From positions 46,229 through 110,228 of the forward strand of contig JAJCYT010000017.1 in assembly GCA_029262795.1 (NCBI GenBank): DNA of 64,000 nt, written 5' to 3'. The DNA is from Candidatus Fraserbacteria bacterium. Its GTDB lineage: Bacteria > Bipolaricaulota > Bipolaricaulia > RBG-16-55-9 > JAJCYT01. Each line of letters begins with the position of its first letter. Positions within the stretch are counted from its first letter, which is position 1. Of the stretch, positions 33,645 through 42,533 are shown piece after piece. The position numbers and the translations under genes were made by a program. Below the pieces are notes generated by a model. It was given only the letters and a program-made list of their open reading frames with translations, searched no databases and was not told where the DNA came from.

Positions 33645-35013
33645 ACCAAGCCACTCTATGAAAGAGGGGACCGTCCTGTTGGTTGTTGCACTTGCCACCA
33701 TGCTGGCCCCTCTGAACTCCACCATGATTGCCGTAGCTTTGCCCCGTATCACCCGAGAGTTTGGCAGTGATCTTGCCACAACGGGATGGCTGGTGACGGG
33801 CTACCTTATTGTGATGGCCTCATTACAACCCATTGCAGGAAAACTGGGTGATCGCTTTGGACGTCGCTGGTTGATTCTTGGTGGCCTCATCTATTTTGCT
33901 GTGGTGTCTGTCGGAGCAGCCGTGACCACCAGCCTGCCTTTGTTGATTTTCTTTCGTGTTCAGCAAGCCGTGGCTGGCGCACTGGCGTTACCAAACGGCA
34001 CCGCACTCATTCGTGAATTGGTACCTGCAAAACATCGAGCCAGCCGATTCGGTTTGATTGGGGCACTCATCAGTCTGGCTGCGGCAGGGGGGCCACCACT
34101 GGGAGGATTCCTGATCGAATGGGGTGGGTGGCAGGCTATTTTTTATGTGAATCTTGTCTTCATCACGCCAGCCCTCATTTTAGGTTGGCGCATCCATTCT
34201 CCAAAACCTAAAAACAACACAAAACCGCCTGTCTTCGATTTGATAGGCTCGATCTTGTTGTCATTAATTCTGGTTGGCTTGGCATTTATTGGGATTGATT
34301 ATGAACATCTTGGCGTATGGCTGACATTGGCCTTAGCAGCTTTGGTCCTTGTGATGCTGGTAGTCTTTTTTAGAAGGGAATTGAAGCATCCAGACCCAGT
34401 GATTCAGCTTCGCTTTTTTCGCTCGCCTACGTTTGTTGCCGCAGCGGGAGGCGTTTGCTTGAGCAATTTTTCCATGTACACCACATTTTTGATTATGCCT
34501 GTGCTGTTGCCCGCTAGGTTTCAATGGAGCGAAGCCGAAGTGGGTTTGGCGTTGACCACATTATTTGCATCCAACATTGCCCTTGCGCCTTTAGGCGGGC
34601 GACTGGCAGATCGCTGGGGCCGTCGCTGGCCCACAGTCATTGGCATGTTGTTCCTGGGCGTGGGGTTGCTTCCTCTGGCAATCTTTGGGGCGCAAATCGA
34701 ATTGTGGGTGTTGTTGCTAAGTCTTGTCATTGCTGGGGTGGGCATTGGCTTGTCTTCAGCGGGGTTACAAACATCTGCGGTGGAATCTGTGTCACCAAAA
34801 GATTCTGGTGTGGCATCAGGTGTGTTTTCCACCAGTCGATATTTTGGAAGCATTGTTGGTTCAAGCCTTTTGGCCGGACTGATTGGGGCCAATCAGGATC
34901 AATTTCAAGGCATAAATATTGTTTTTTTACTGGCCGTCCTCACGTCATTTGCAGCGTTGCTGCTCAGTTTCAGACTACGCGATTTTCCGGAAGACAAGGT
35001 GTTCGAGCCTTAG
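33637..35013 (+). CDS. MFS transporter, drug/H+ antiporter type
   Basis: A 458-aa membrane protein with about 12-14 predicted helices. GKLGDRFGRRWLILGG is MFS motif A in the loop between helices 2 and 3, repeated as GRLADRWGRRWPTVIG in the second half; the N-terminal APLNSTMIAVALPRIT (motif D1-like) is typical of the DHA2 drug exporter branch. The start is TTG at 33637, eight bases inside the preceding gene; ATG at 33658 is the alternative but has no SD. Coupling with the split phosphotransferase suggests that both act on one small molecule. Confidence 0.87.
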   Translation: MSKPSHSMKEGTVLLVVALATMLAPLNSTMIAVALPRITREFGSDLATTGWLVTGYLIVMASLQPIAGKLGDRFGRRWLILGGLIYFAVVSVGAAVTTSLPLLIFFRVQQAVAGALALPNGTALIRELVPAKHRASRFGLIGALISLAAAGGPPLGGFLIEWGGWQAIFYVNLVFITPALILGWRIHSPKPKNNTKPPVFDLIGSILLSLILVGLAFIGIDYEHLGVWLTLALAALVLVMLVVFFRRELKHPDPVIQLRFFRSPTFVAAAGGVCLSNFSMYTTFLIMPVLLPARFQWSEAEVGLALTTLFASNIALAPLGGRLADRWGRRWPTVIGMLFLGVGLLPLAIFGAQIELWVLLLSLVIAGVGIGLSSAGLQTSAVESVSPKDSGVASGVFSTSRYFGSIVGSSLLAGLIGANQDQFQGINIVFLLAVLTSFAALLLSFRLRDFPEDKVFEP

Positions 35014-35063
35014 TCGTATTGTTAAAGAAAAGATTTATAAAAAAACAAAGACAATAAAAAGGG

Positions 35064-35120
35064 TTAAGGCGTCTAATCCCCCAACCCCCTTTACATAAAG
35101 GGGGCACGATACGTCTGCGG
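35064..35120. repeat. Dispersed palindromic repeat, copy 3
   Basis: TTAAGGCGTCTAATCCCCCA, then ACCCCCTTTACATAAAGGGG, then GCACGATACGTCTGCGG. The stem CCCCCTTTA / TAAAGGGGG is perfect around a CA centre. The first 20 bases are identical to copy 4. Confidence 0.85.
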
Positions 35121-35329
35121 AAATCTGTGCTTCAATACGAAACGGGTTTCTATTTGGATGGTAGGTGTTGAAGTGCTTGCTTGATTTGTTTTTTTAAGTA
35201 GGCCGCATTTGAAAAAATAGCCCTCCCCTGTTCGAATTTGTGATCAGAGAGAGCTGGAGAGGGCAAAAAGTGAGGGAAATAGGCATTCGAATTAAATCAT
35301 GCCTAAAGCATTTTGTTTTAGACATGTCT

Positions 35330-35358
35330 TTGAAAAGTGGGTACAAGCTGGTTAAAAT
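35330..35358 (+). promoter_or_regulatory. Promoter of tRNA-Thr
   Basis: TTGAAA (35330-35335), 17-base spacer, TAAAAT (35353-35358); expected start about 35365, five bases ahead of the mature tRNA. Confidence 0.6.
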
Positions 35359-35369
35359 ATCGGCTCTGT

Positions 35370-35445
<76 letters not shown>

Positions 35446-35548
35446 ATCTCCAAGTCAGGCTAAATATCATTACACAATAAATTTAGACCATCAGTCTGCA
35501 GAATTTAAATCTAGAGTCGGGGTAATCGATCGTGAAGCGTTCTTATTA

Positions 35549-36322
35549 TCAATTCAGAAAATCCTGTTCTGCCAAATAATCCAGTACGGTTTTGGAAAAT
35601 TCCTGGTGTGATTCACGCGTGTATTTCACCTTGGTATAAACTTGCGCCAAATTTTCCACACCCGATTTTTCTATCAACTCACGTAAGCGGGGGAAACTCA
35701 TGTAACGCTCCCACCCCTTGATATTTCGCTCGCGGAAGATTTTTTCAATTTGCTCATCGGTGTAATCTTGATACGTTTCATAGTGGACCAATCCATCAAA
35801 GGGCAAACGGTCACGTGGTTCAGGATCTTCATTGGGATGGCCGAGAGAAAAACCGACAACAGGTAACACGTTCTTTGGTGCATTTAAGATTCGGCCAATC
35901 TGGTCGCAATTGGCCAAGGTGCTGCCCATGTAACAAATGCCCAGTCCCTTTGATTCGGCAGCCAAAGCGACGTTTTGGGCAACCAAAACGGCGTCGATGG
36001 TGGCGATCATAAAACTCATGAAGTTATCGAAATTGTCAAGTGCATTGCTAAGACGCAGCCATTGCCTCATTCTGTGAAAATCGGCGCAAAATGTGAGCAA
36101 AACAGGGGCATCCAAAACCATGTTTTGTTCCATGTGAGGCTTGTAAAGCTGTTCCCGCAACGACTTATCGCGGGTCACAATGATAGAATAGGATTGCATA
36201 TTGCCGGAGGATGACGCTCGAATTCCGGCATTTAAAATCTCTGTAAGCAATTGCTCAGAGATGGGGTCGGATTTATAGTCGCGAATCGAACGATGTTGAT
36301 GTATTGTGTCAATGACTGTCAC
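35549..36322 (-). CDS. Nitroreductase family protein
   Basis: About 257 aa, FMN-dependent NAD(P)H oxidoreductase of the NfsA/FRP type. IHQHRSIRDYKSDPI is the N-terminal FMN-binding motif, ASSSGNMQSYSIIV contacts the flavin ring, and AESKGLGICYMGSTL the phosphate. A C-terminal Arg-rich tail (RERNIKGWERYMSFPRLREL) is typical of the NfsA branch. The start is set at GTG 36322 with AAAGGGAG seven bases ahead; a longer frame of 19 more codons has no SD. The physiological substrate is unknown; quinones, nitroaromatics or flavins are usual. Confidence 0.87.
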   Translation of the reverse strand: MTVIDTIHQHRSIRDYKSDPISEQLLTEILNAGIRASSSGNMQSYSIIVTRDKSLREQLYKPHMEQNMVLDAPVLLTFCADFHRMRQWLRLSNALDNFDNFMSFMIATIDAVLVAQNVALAAESKGLGICYMGSTLANCDQIGRILNAPKNVLPVVGFSLGHPNEDPEPRDRLPFDGLVHYETYQDYTDEQIEKIFRERNIKGWERYMSFPRLRELIEKSGVENLAQVYTKVKYTRESHQEFSKTVLDYLAEQDFLN

Positions 36323-36591
36323 AGTTTCGCTCCCTTTCGAATTTCTAATCTCATTGGCTTTTATCGTTTCACAATCCACTCAGATTTTCAAGTGCCAACT
36401 ATGGGTGAAAAATAACGTTGAAAACTTAAAAGTCTCCAAATTTCAACAGACCTTCATACTCAATTTTTGAAACTTTTTTCGTGTTTTGCTGTACATCTGA
36501 CATAAGAAAAAAGCTTTTCAACATCATGGGTTTTAAACAGGCTGCGCGTGTTTTGCTGCATTGGGTGGCTCGTTTGGGAAAGGAGTTTTAG

Positions 36592-36921
36592 ATGAAAAGC
36601 ATCTTGATGGTTGTATTTATCTCCGGTTTTGTTCTTTTGACGATGAGTGTAGACGGTTTGGCTAAAACAAATCTGACAGATCAACACGATCGATCCCCAA
36701 TTCTCCATGCAATGACATCGTTGTTTGTGCCTGGATCCGGTCAGTTTTTAAATGGCGACGGCAGTCGGGCGATTGCTCATTTTATGATGACCCTCTTTGT
36801 AGATGGCTTCAGCTTTACGTATTTGCAGTTTGAGTTTGCCTTGATGCTCTCGTCAAGTTGGCACTTTTATTCGAGCTGTCAGGCGTATACATCCAGAAGC
36901 TGTTTTAGCGTTGATTTTTAA
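36592..36921 (+). pseudogene. Small exported/membrane protein, probably frameshifted
   Basis: SD GGAAAGGAGTTTT ahead of the ATG and a good signal peptide (LMVVFISGFVLLTMSVDGLA) show a real gene. The middle, SLFVPGSGQFLNGDGSRAIA, resembles the PG-x-GQ-x-x-NG start of TM2-like/DUF5683 membrane domains. The last 25 residues of the open frame are Ser/Cys-rich and unlike a membrane protein, whereas another frame from about 36850 reads ALVKLALLFELSGVYIQKLF and stops at 36906-36908. A one-base indel between about 36832 and 36850, by mutation or sequencing error, would explain this. Confidence 0.5.
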
Positions 36922-37264
36922 AAGCTGTTGTTTTAAACACGTTGAGGTGGGCAAAGAACGTTGTTGAAGTGACAGTCTATTTAGAACATAGGCTTTATAG
37001 TTTGAAATCAGGGAGAAGAGCTTGGCCTGATCTACAGGCAAGTACTTCGGTCAACGTCAACCAAGTTTAAACTTCACCGACCCTCTCAGGTCGACATTTA
37101 ATTTGTAAAATAAATGCCTCAATTAAAACCCATTATTGGGGCATTTATACTTCAAACCCAAGTCGCTATTTATTTTGAATAAATTCAGTTTTTCCTTGAT
37201 GAGAACACTTTGCTATAATCATTTTTATCTCACTAAGCGCAAAAACAAGGAATTTTTTTATATC
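36922..37264. other. Intergenic region before the S10 peptidase gene
   Basis: About 340 bases. A 9-bp inverted repeat ATAAATGCC (37110-37118) / GGCATTTAT (37140-37148) with a 21-base loop may be a weak terminator of the upstream gene. An extended -10 promoter is at 37211. No ORF of its own is supported. Confidence 0.4.
37211..37219 (+). promoter_or_regulatory. Extended -10 promoter of the S10 peptidase gene
   Basis: TGCTATAAT at 37211-37219 is a perfect extended -10 element (TGn plus TATAAT). No matching -35 at 17 bases is needed for this class. The leader to the ATG at 37265 would be about 39 bases, with AAGGAA in it. Confidence 0.55.
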
Positions 37265-38761
37265 ATGGCTGACGAAAAAAAAGAAGCACTCGAAGAAAAA
37301 ACTGAAAGCACCCTCCCCCAGGACAATCTGTCTGTGACTGAACACAGCGTGACCATTGGTGGCAAAAAGATCGAATACACCGTCACCACTGGCACCATGG
37401 TGTTGAAAGAAGAGGCTGAAGCTGGCGGTGACAGCAAGGATGAATCCGAAGGTGAAAAAGCCAAAGCTTCTGTTTTTTTTACCGCTTACAGCAAAAAGGG
37501 TGTGAAAGACAAAGCCAAGCGCCCGCTTACATTTTCCTTTAATGGCGGTCCTGGCTCGGCTTCGGTGTGGTTGCACATGGGCGTGTTGGGACCTAAACGT
37601 GTGCTGATGGATGATGTTGGCAACCCCCCACCGCCACCGTATCAACTGGTTGACAATGAATATGCGCTGCTGGACGAAACAGATTTGGTGTTCATTGATC
37701 CAGTCAGTACGGGTTACAGTCGTGCGGTGCCAGGAGAAACATCGAAGCAGTTCCACAGCTTCAAAAAAGACATCGAATCCGTTGGTGACTTCATTCGCCT
37801 GTACACGACACGTTATCAACGCTGGACGTCTCCTAAATTTCTCATCGGGGAAAGTTATGGCACCACTCGCGCTGCTGGCCTGAGTGGTTATCTGCAACAG
37901 CGCCACGGTATGTACCTCAACGGTTTGATGCTGATTTCATCGATTCTAAATTTTCAAACCGCACGTTTTGAACCTGGCAATGACTTGCCCCACATTCTCT
38001 ACCTGCCGACATTTACCGCCACTGCTTGGTATCACAAAAAACTAAAACCAAAGTATCAGGAAGATTTGCAAAAAACGTTGCGTGAAGTTGAAGATTTTGC
38101 TGAGTCCGAATACACACTCGCTTTGATGAAGGGCGATGCCTTGCCGCAAAAAGATCGCGATCGGATCGTGCGAAAATTATCTGATTACACAGGTCTTTCT
38201 AAAGCTTACATTAAACAAACAAATATGCGTCTTAACATCCACCGCTTTGTCAAAGAATTATTGCGTGATGAACGCCGCACGGTGGGCCGTTTAGACAGTC
38301 GCTTTACGGGCATTGACAGTGATGCTGCCGGTGAATATTCCGAACAAGACCCAAGTATGGCCACGATCATGGGGCCTTATACGGCGACGTTTTATGACTA
38401 CGTTCGTGATGAATTGAAGTTTGAAAGCGATATGCCCTACGAAATTTTGTCCTTCAACGTCAATCGTGCCTGGAGTTACGCCCAGCATGAGAATCAATAC
38501 GTCAATGTGGGTGAAACATTGCGCAAAGCCATCACCACTAATCCCCATTTAAAGGTGTTTGTGGGCAATGGGTATTATGATTTGGCTACGCCTTATTTTG
38601 CAACAGAATACACATTTAATCATTTGGGCCTGGATGAGGAGCATCGGGAAAACATTTCAATGGGCTACTACGAAGCTGGTCACATGATGTATGTGCATCT
38701 GGAATCATTGGCGAAATTGAAAGTGGATTTGTCTCAGTTTATTCAAGCAGCATTGCCATAA
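37265..38761 (+). CDS. S10 family serine carboxypeptidase
   Basis: A 498-aa alpha/beta-hydrolase-fold carboxypeptidase. FNGGPGSASVWLHMGVLGPKR carries the oxyanion hole, GESYGTTRAAGL the nucleophile (Ser about 197), NGYYDLATPYFATEY the Asp and EAGHMMY the His, so the triad is complete. The ATG at 37265 begins a charged, Glu-rich N-terminus (ADEKKEALEEKTESTLPQDN) and not a signal peptide, although most S10 enzymes are secreted or vacuolar. A longer frame of 43 codons is hydrophobic in places but covers the promoter. Acidic pH optimum is a family trait. Confidence 0.9.
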   Translation: MADEKKEALEEKTESTLPQDNLSVTEHSVTIGGKKIEYTVTTGTMVLKEEAEAGGDSKDESEGEKAKASVFFTAYSKKGVKDKAKRPLTFSFNGGPGSASVWLHMGVLGPKRVLMDDVGNPPPPPYQLVDNEYALLDETDLVFIDPVSTGYSRAVPGETSKQFHSFKKDIESVGDFIRLYTTRYQRWTSPKFLIGESYGTTRAAGLSGYLQQRHGMYLNGLMLISSILNFQTARFEPGNDLPHILYLPTFTATAWYHKKLKPKYQEDLQKTLREVEDFAESEYTLALMKGDALPQKDRDRIVRKLSDYTGLSKAYIKQTNMRLNIHRFVKELLRDERRTVGRLDSRFTGIDSDAAGEYSEQDPSMATIMGPYTATFYDYVRDELKFESDMPYEILSFNVNRAWSYAQHENQYVNVGETLRKAITTNPHLKVFVGNGYYDLATPYFATEYTFNHLGLDEEHRENISMGYYEAGHMMYVHLESLAKLKVDLSQFIQAALP

Positions 38762-38767
38762 AAATAG

Positions 38768-38795
38768 AAAAGGCCAGCCTAAGGGCTGGCCTTTT
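38768..38795. terminator. Bidirectional intrinsic terminator
   Basis: AAAAGGCCAGCC (38768-38779) and GGCTGGCCTTTT (38784-38795) form a perfect 12-bp stem with loop TAAG. A/T tracts on both sides serve the S10 gene on + and the FlgD-like gene on -. Confidence 0.92.
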
Positions 38796-38823
38796 CATCA
38801 TACTTCCCCGTATGACATCTTGA

Positions 38824-39705
38824 CTAACGTAAGATGATTAACTTATTCACAGAACTACGTTCAATTTCACCACTAAAGCCTTTGACGGTAATCACATACA
38901 GATACACGCCATTGGCAACAGCTATTCCATTATCGCTCAAGCCGTTCCAATTAAGCGTGTTGGACGCCACAAAGCCGCTGTCAAACACACGATTTCCATC
39001 CAATCCAAAAATTTGTACATGGATGTCGCTGATGCCCGTGCCCTGAGCCACGAACTGATAAGCCTGGCTGCCTTGCGCCATGGCATACGCTTTACTGACA
39101 TTCAAGCCCACGCCAGCGGGTGCAACGGGTTCTTCTGCCGCTGGTTCATCTTCTTCGGTGAACTGGGGTGCGATGGTGTCGCTGCCAGACAAAATCACAG
39201 GGCCGTTGGCGGTGTTGATTTCCAAGTTAAACAGAAGTTCTGAAGCGCCGGAACACATTTTGGAAGAATCAAACAAAGCAATCTTTTGGAAATAAAAGAT
39301 CACGTCATTCAATCCATCACCGTTTAAGTCGGTTTCTGCCAGTTCAACGGAATAATGACCCGCCTGCGTGCCAAACTCATCAGAAGGTGATTGAGATAAA
39401 GTGGCACTGTAAGCAGGCACCAGAATTAAACTGTTGATGTCAAACGAGGCGGATTGCTCCACGTCGCTGAGCACGGCCACTGGAATGATGTCTGATTCCA
39501 GTGAGAAATCGTCTTCACTTTCCTGTGGCGGGCCGGTGTAAGGCGCATCACAGTTGATGGCGAAGGCGATGTCGGCATTGTGATCCATGCCGACATCCAC
39601 CTGGATTTTCATGGATGGTGTTTGTGTCTCCTGAGCGTTGACCACCACGGTAACAACGATCAGGGTTAAAAAAATACTTAAGGTTGAGGTTACAGCTTTA
39701 AACAT
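38824..39705 (-). CDS. Exported protein with C-terminal FlgD-like domain
   Basis: About 293 aa. Signal peptide FKAVTSTLSIFLTLIVVTVVV then NAQ. The N-terminal half is an acidic beta-rich region whose text (IPVAVLSD, DLNGDGLNDVIFYF) resembles domains used for calcium-type DxNGDG loops. The last 80 residues are a FlgD-type Ig domain: VQIFGLDGNRVFDS, TLNWNGLSDNGIAVANGVYLYVI, then a basic end. Such C-terminal domains are common on surface proteins. The second of two ATGs (39705) is chosen for its spacing from AAAGGGG. Confidence 0.72.
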   Translation of the reverse strand: MFKAVTSTLSIFLTLIVVTVVVNAQETQTPSMKIQVDVGMDHNADIAFAINCDAPYTGPPQESEDDFSLESDIIPVAVLSDVEQSASFDINSLILVPAYSATLSQSPSDEFGTQAGHYSVELAETDLNGDGLNDVIFYFQKIALFDSSKMCSGASELLFNLEINTANGPVILSGSDTIAPQFTEEDEPAAEEPVAPAGVGLNVSKAYAMAQGSQAYQFVAQGTGISDIHVQIFGLDGNRVFDSGFVASNTLNWNGLSDNGIAVANGVYLYVITVKGFSGEIERSSVNKLIILR

Positions 39706-40009
39706 CATGCCCCTTTCAATGGGTAGAAGTGTTACGGGGTTATCGCATAACGCAGGCACTTTAATGCAGCAGGGGCACTTGGAGTGTGTCTGCAATCACC
39801 ACATGAACCAGATGTGTGGGAACTGTTTCCATAGGGCGGGTGATCGCTGCTGATCCTGTCCCTACGGTGATTTTGATTACCAAATTGATGAGATTTTGAT
39901 GGTTTCTCTATAGTCATTTTGGCTGGTTTTGTATCATGCTACATGTAAGCTGTCTTACGGCTGAACGAGGTATTTTTTTTATACTGTAGGCGGCTGATAA
40001 GGAGTCCTT

Positions 40010-40759
40010 GTGGATTTGATATTATTCGTAAACTTTTTTCAGGCGGGCGCAGAACTCCCCAGTTTCTTAGGCGCTTTGGTGGCGGGGCTGGTATTGTTTT
40101 TTTCACCCTGCATTGCGCCCGTGATTCCCGCATACCTGTCCAGCATTTCGGGTGTCAGTTGGAAGGAAATGAACGAGGGGGGCATCAACTGGAAGGTGAT
40201 GTCCAACGCCTTTGCCTTTGTGCTTGGGTTTTCCGCACTTTTTATTTTGATGGGCATGATGTTGGGGTTTTTCAGCACAGTGAGCGGGTTTCGCACCTGG
40301 GTCAATTACATTGGCGGCACGCTGATTTTGGTGCTGGCGCTTCATATGCTCGAATTGATCACCATTCCCTTTTTGAACCGCGAGTTTAATGTCAGTGGCA
40401 AAGTGAAGCCCAAAGGGTATTTGGGGTCAACCATGATGGGGGCTTCTTTTGGTTTGGCTTGGACACCATGCACGGGGCCAGTGCTGGCCGCGATTTTGAC
40501 ATTGGCGGCAGACACAGGAGAAGTGTTTCAAAGTGGTTGGCTGATGCTTGGTTTTTCAGTCGGCCTGGCCATCCCCTTTTTGCTAACGGGCTTGTTTACA
40601 GCCCAGGTCACACAATGGTTGGCCAGGCAACGAAATTTTATGAAATGGCTTAATCGCGTTACAGGCGTGGTACTGCTTGTGTTGGGCGTGTTAATTTTTA
40701 CTGGGCGATTGGACGGCTTGCTGGGGCGTTTGTTTAATTGGTTAGGGATTTCCATATAG
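40010..40759 (+). CDS. ccdA: CcdA-type thiol-disulfide transmembrane protein
   Basis: A 249-aa six-helix membrane protein that moves reducing equivalents from cytoplasmic thioredoxin to the outer face. The two redox Cys are in FFSPCIAPVIPAYLS (helix 1) and LAWTPCTGPVLAAILTLAADT (helix 4), the CcdA/DsbD-beta pattern. Start is GTG at 40010 with AAGGAG six bases upstream. It lies 16 bases before a thioredoxin-like protein with an N-terminal membrane anchor, its likely electron acceptor. No cytochrome c maturation genes are in the window. Confidence 0.92.
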   Translation: MDLILFVNFFQAGAELPSFLGALVAGLVLFFSPCIAPVIPAYLSSISGVSWKEMNEGGINWKVMSNAFAFVLGFSALFILMGMMLGFFSTVSGFRTWVNYIGGTLILVLALHMLELITIPFLNREFNVSGKVKPKGYLGSTMMGASFGLAWTPCTGPVLAAILTLAADTGEVFQSGWLMLGFSVGLAIPFLLTGLFTAQVTQWLARQRNFMKWLNRVTGVVLLVLGVLIFTGRLDGLLGRLFNWLGISI

Positions 40760-40775
40760 AAAAGGTTTTTAATTT

Positions 40776-42533
40776 ATGCAGAAAAAAATTACGCTTGCAG
40801 TTGTCATTGTATTGATTGTTGGCGCCATTGTGTATTTGCAAAATCCCGATTTGTTACAATCTTCACCGACACTCCCTGAAACATCTGGTGCCAATGCTGT
40901 TGATGTGGCCCTGGGGTTGGTGTCCAATCCGTCTGCCGATGAGGTGGGTTTGGATGTGGGCCAGGCTGCCCCCGACTTTGCCTTGAAAAATTTGGATGGC
41001 GGCGTAATGAGACTCAGTGATTTTCGCGGCGAAAAATCTGTGCTTGTTAATCTTTGGGCCAGCTGGTGTGGCCCGTGCAAAGTGGAAATGCCAGATCTGG
41101 AAGAAGTGTATCAAAAGCACAAAGATGAGTTGGTGATCCTGGGGGTGGACCTGCAGGAAAGCGTGTCTGATATCAAAGCCTTTCTCGAAAACGAAGTCAG
41201 TGTGAGCTATCCTATTTTGCTTGATGATATGGGAGAAGTGGCTAATGGTTACAATAAATTCACTCAGCCCACCACTTTCTTAGTCGATAAAAATGGCATT
41301 ATTCAGGCCCGAAAATTTGGCGCTTATGTGAAAGAAGAGCTTGAATCTGCTGTGGAAAAACTACTTGAAGTTGAGGCTTCGCCGGAAAGTTTGAACAACA
41401 ATCAGACTGGTGACACACAATTGGCAGCGAATACATCCGTTGAAGTGATCACCAGCAACTTGGCTGGAAAATATTTTGGCGGCGGTGAGCAAAAACAATT
41501 GGGCATTGAAGTCGATTTAGGCAACGTACCGCATCTGGCGGATTTGGACATGAGCAAGTTTTTGCTGGGGTGTCCCGTGGTGGATTGTATTCAATCCATT
41601 GATGCACCGCGCTTTGACTCGGTGGAAGAAACAACCTGGATGCAGGACGATCATTTGATTATTTCGGTGGATTACAATGGCCTTTCTCGCGCGTACCCCA
41701 CAGGCATTCTCAACATTCACGAAATTGTTAACGACGACTTTGCTGACACTCCAGTGATTGTCAATTACTGCCCGCTCTGTTACTCGGCCACGGCGTTTGT
41801 GGCTCCAACCATTGAGGGCGAAGTGGCCCGCTTTGGCGTGTCCGGTCGCTTGCTGAATTCAGATTTAATCATGTATGACCGTGTGACAGGCTCCTTTTGG
41901 TCGCAAATCGAGCGTACCGTCATTGTTGGCCCTTTAACGGGCAAAGCGCCTGAATTGGAATTTATTCCAGTTAATATGACCACATGGGGGCAATGGCGTG
42001 CAGCCTACCCCGATGGTCAGGTGTTGGCGCGCCCTACCTTTGCGGATTTTCTTGGTAACAAGCCACCCCGAACGCCGGATGCTGAAAACCCTCGATTGCG
42101 TACAGACTACACGGTTTACCCTTACCAAACCTATGAAACCAACAACTTTGATATTCGGTTTCCAGTCGATATTGTTGATCGCCGTTTGAACAATAAAGAT
42201 GTGGTGATTGGTGTTGATGTTGAAGGGGTTTTTAAAGCCTACCCTAAGCTGACTATCGAAGCTGAAAAATTGATCAACGACACAATTGATGCCACACCCA
42301 TTGTATTGGTTTATGATGAATTTTCAGGCGCTATCTCTGTGCTTGAACGGCCTTCGTCCACAGCATTGTCACTGGAGAATGGGGAATTGACTGATGGTGC
42401 CTCGCGTTGGACTTTGAACGGGCAATCACTCACAGGTGGCAGCACACTTGAACCTGTGTTCAGCATGCCATTATTTTGGTTTTCCTGGCAGGCATTTCAT
42501 CCAAATGCTGAGTTATATCTGAGTGAATCTTAA
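40776..42533 (+). CDS. TlpA/ResA-like thioredoxin fused to a DUF3179 domain
   Basis: A 585-aa protein anchored by one N-terminal helix (ITLAVVIVLIVGAIVYL). Residues about 62-200 are a TlpA/ResA-type thioredoxin: APDFALKNLDGG, NLWASWCGPCKVEMP (C98, C101), the cis-Pro in FTQPTTFLVDKNG. Residues about 225-580 are a DUF3179 domain: HLIISVDYNGLSRAYPTGIL, HEIVNDDFADTPVIVNYCPLC (C332, C335), DRVTGSFWSQIE and TTWGQWRAAYPDG, with a second, weaker repeat of the same fold after it. DUF3179 is of unknown function and usually a separate protein. The fusion and the CcdA neighbour suggest that its CPLC pair is reduced by the attached thioredoxin. Confidence 0.88.
   Translation: MQKKITLAVVIVLIVGAIVYLQNPDLLQSSPTLPETSGANAVDVALGLVSNPSADEVGLDVGQAAPDFALKNLDGGVMRLSDFRGEKSVLVNLWASWCGPCKVEMPDLEEVYQKHKDELVILGVDLQESVSDIKAFLENEVSVSYPILLDDMGEVANGYNKFTQPTTFLVDKNGIIQARKFGAYVKEELESAVEKLLEVEASPESLNNNQTGDTQLAANTSVEVITSNLAGKYFGGGEQKQLGIEVDLGNVPHLADLDMSKFLLGCPVVDCIQSIDAPRFDSVEETTWMQDDHLIISVDYNGLSRAYPTGILNIHEIVNDDFADTPVIVNYCPLCYSATAFVAPTIEGEVARFGVSGRLLNSDLIMYDRVTGSFWSQIERTVIVGPLTGKAPELEFIPVNMTTWGQWRAAYPDGQVLARPTFADFLGNKPPRTPDAENPRLRTDYTVYPYQTYETNNFDIRFPVDIVDRRLNNKDVVIGVDVEGVFKAYPKLTIEAEKLINDTIDATPIVLVYDEFSGAISVLERPSSTALSLENGELTDGASRWTLNGQSLTGGSTLEPVFSMPLFWFSWQAFHPNAELYLSES

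Larger units (their letters stand above)
35014..35369. other. Intergenic region with repeat copy 3 and tRNA promoter
   Basis: About 355 bases between the MFS gene and tRNA-Thr. It has repeat copy 3 (35064-35120), an imperfect GCCCTCCC ... GGAGAGGGC inverted repeat (about 35219-35265), and the tRNA promoter at 35330. No ORF with a ribosome binding site. Confidence 0.55.
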
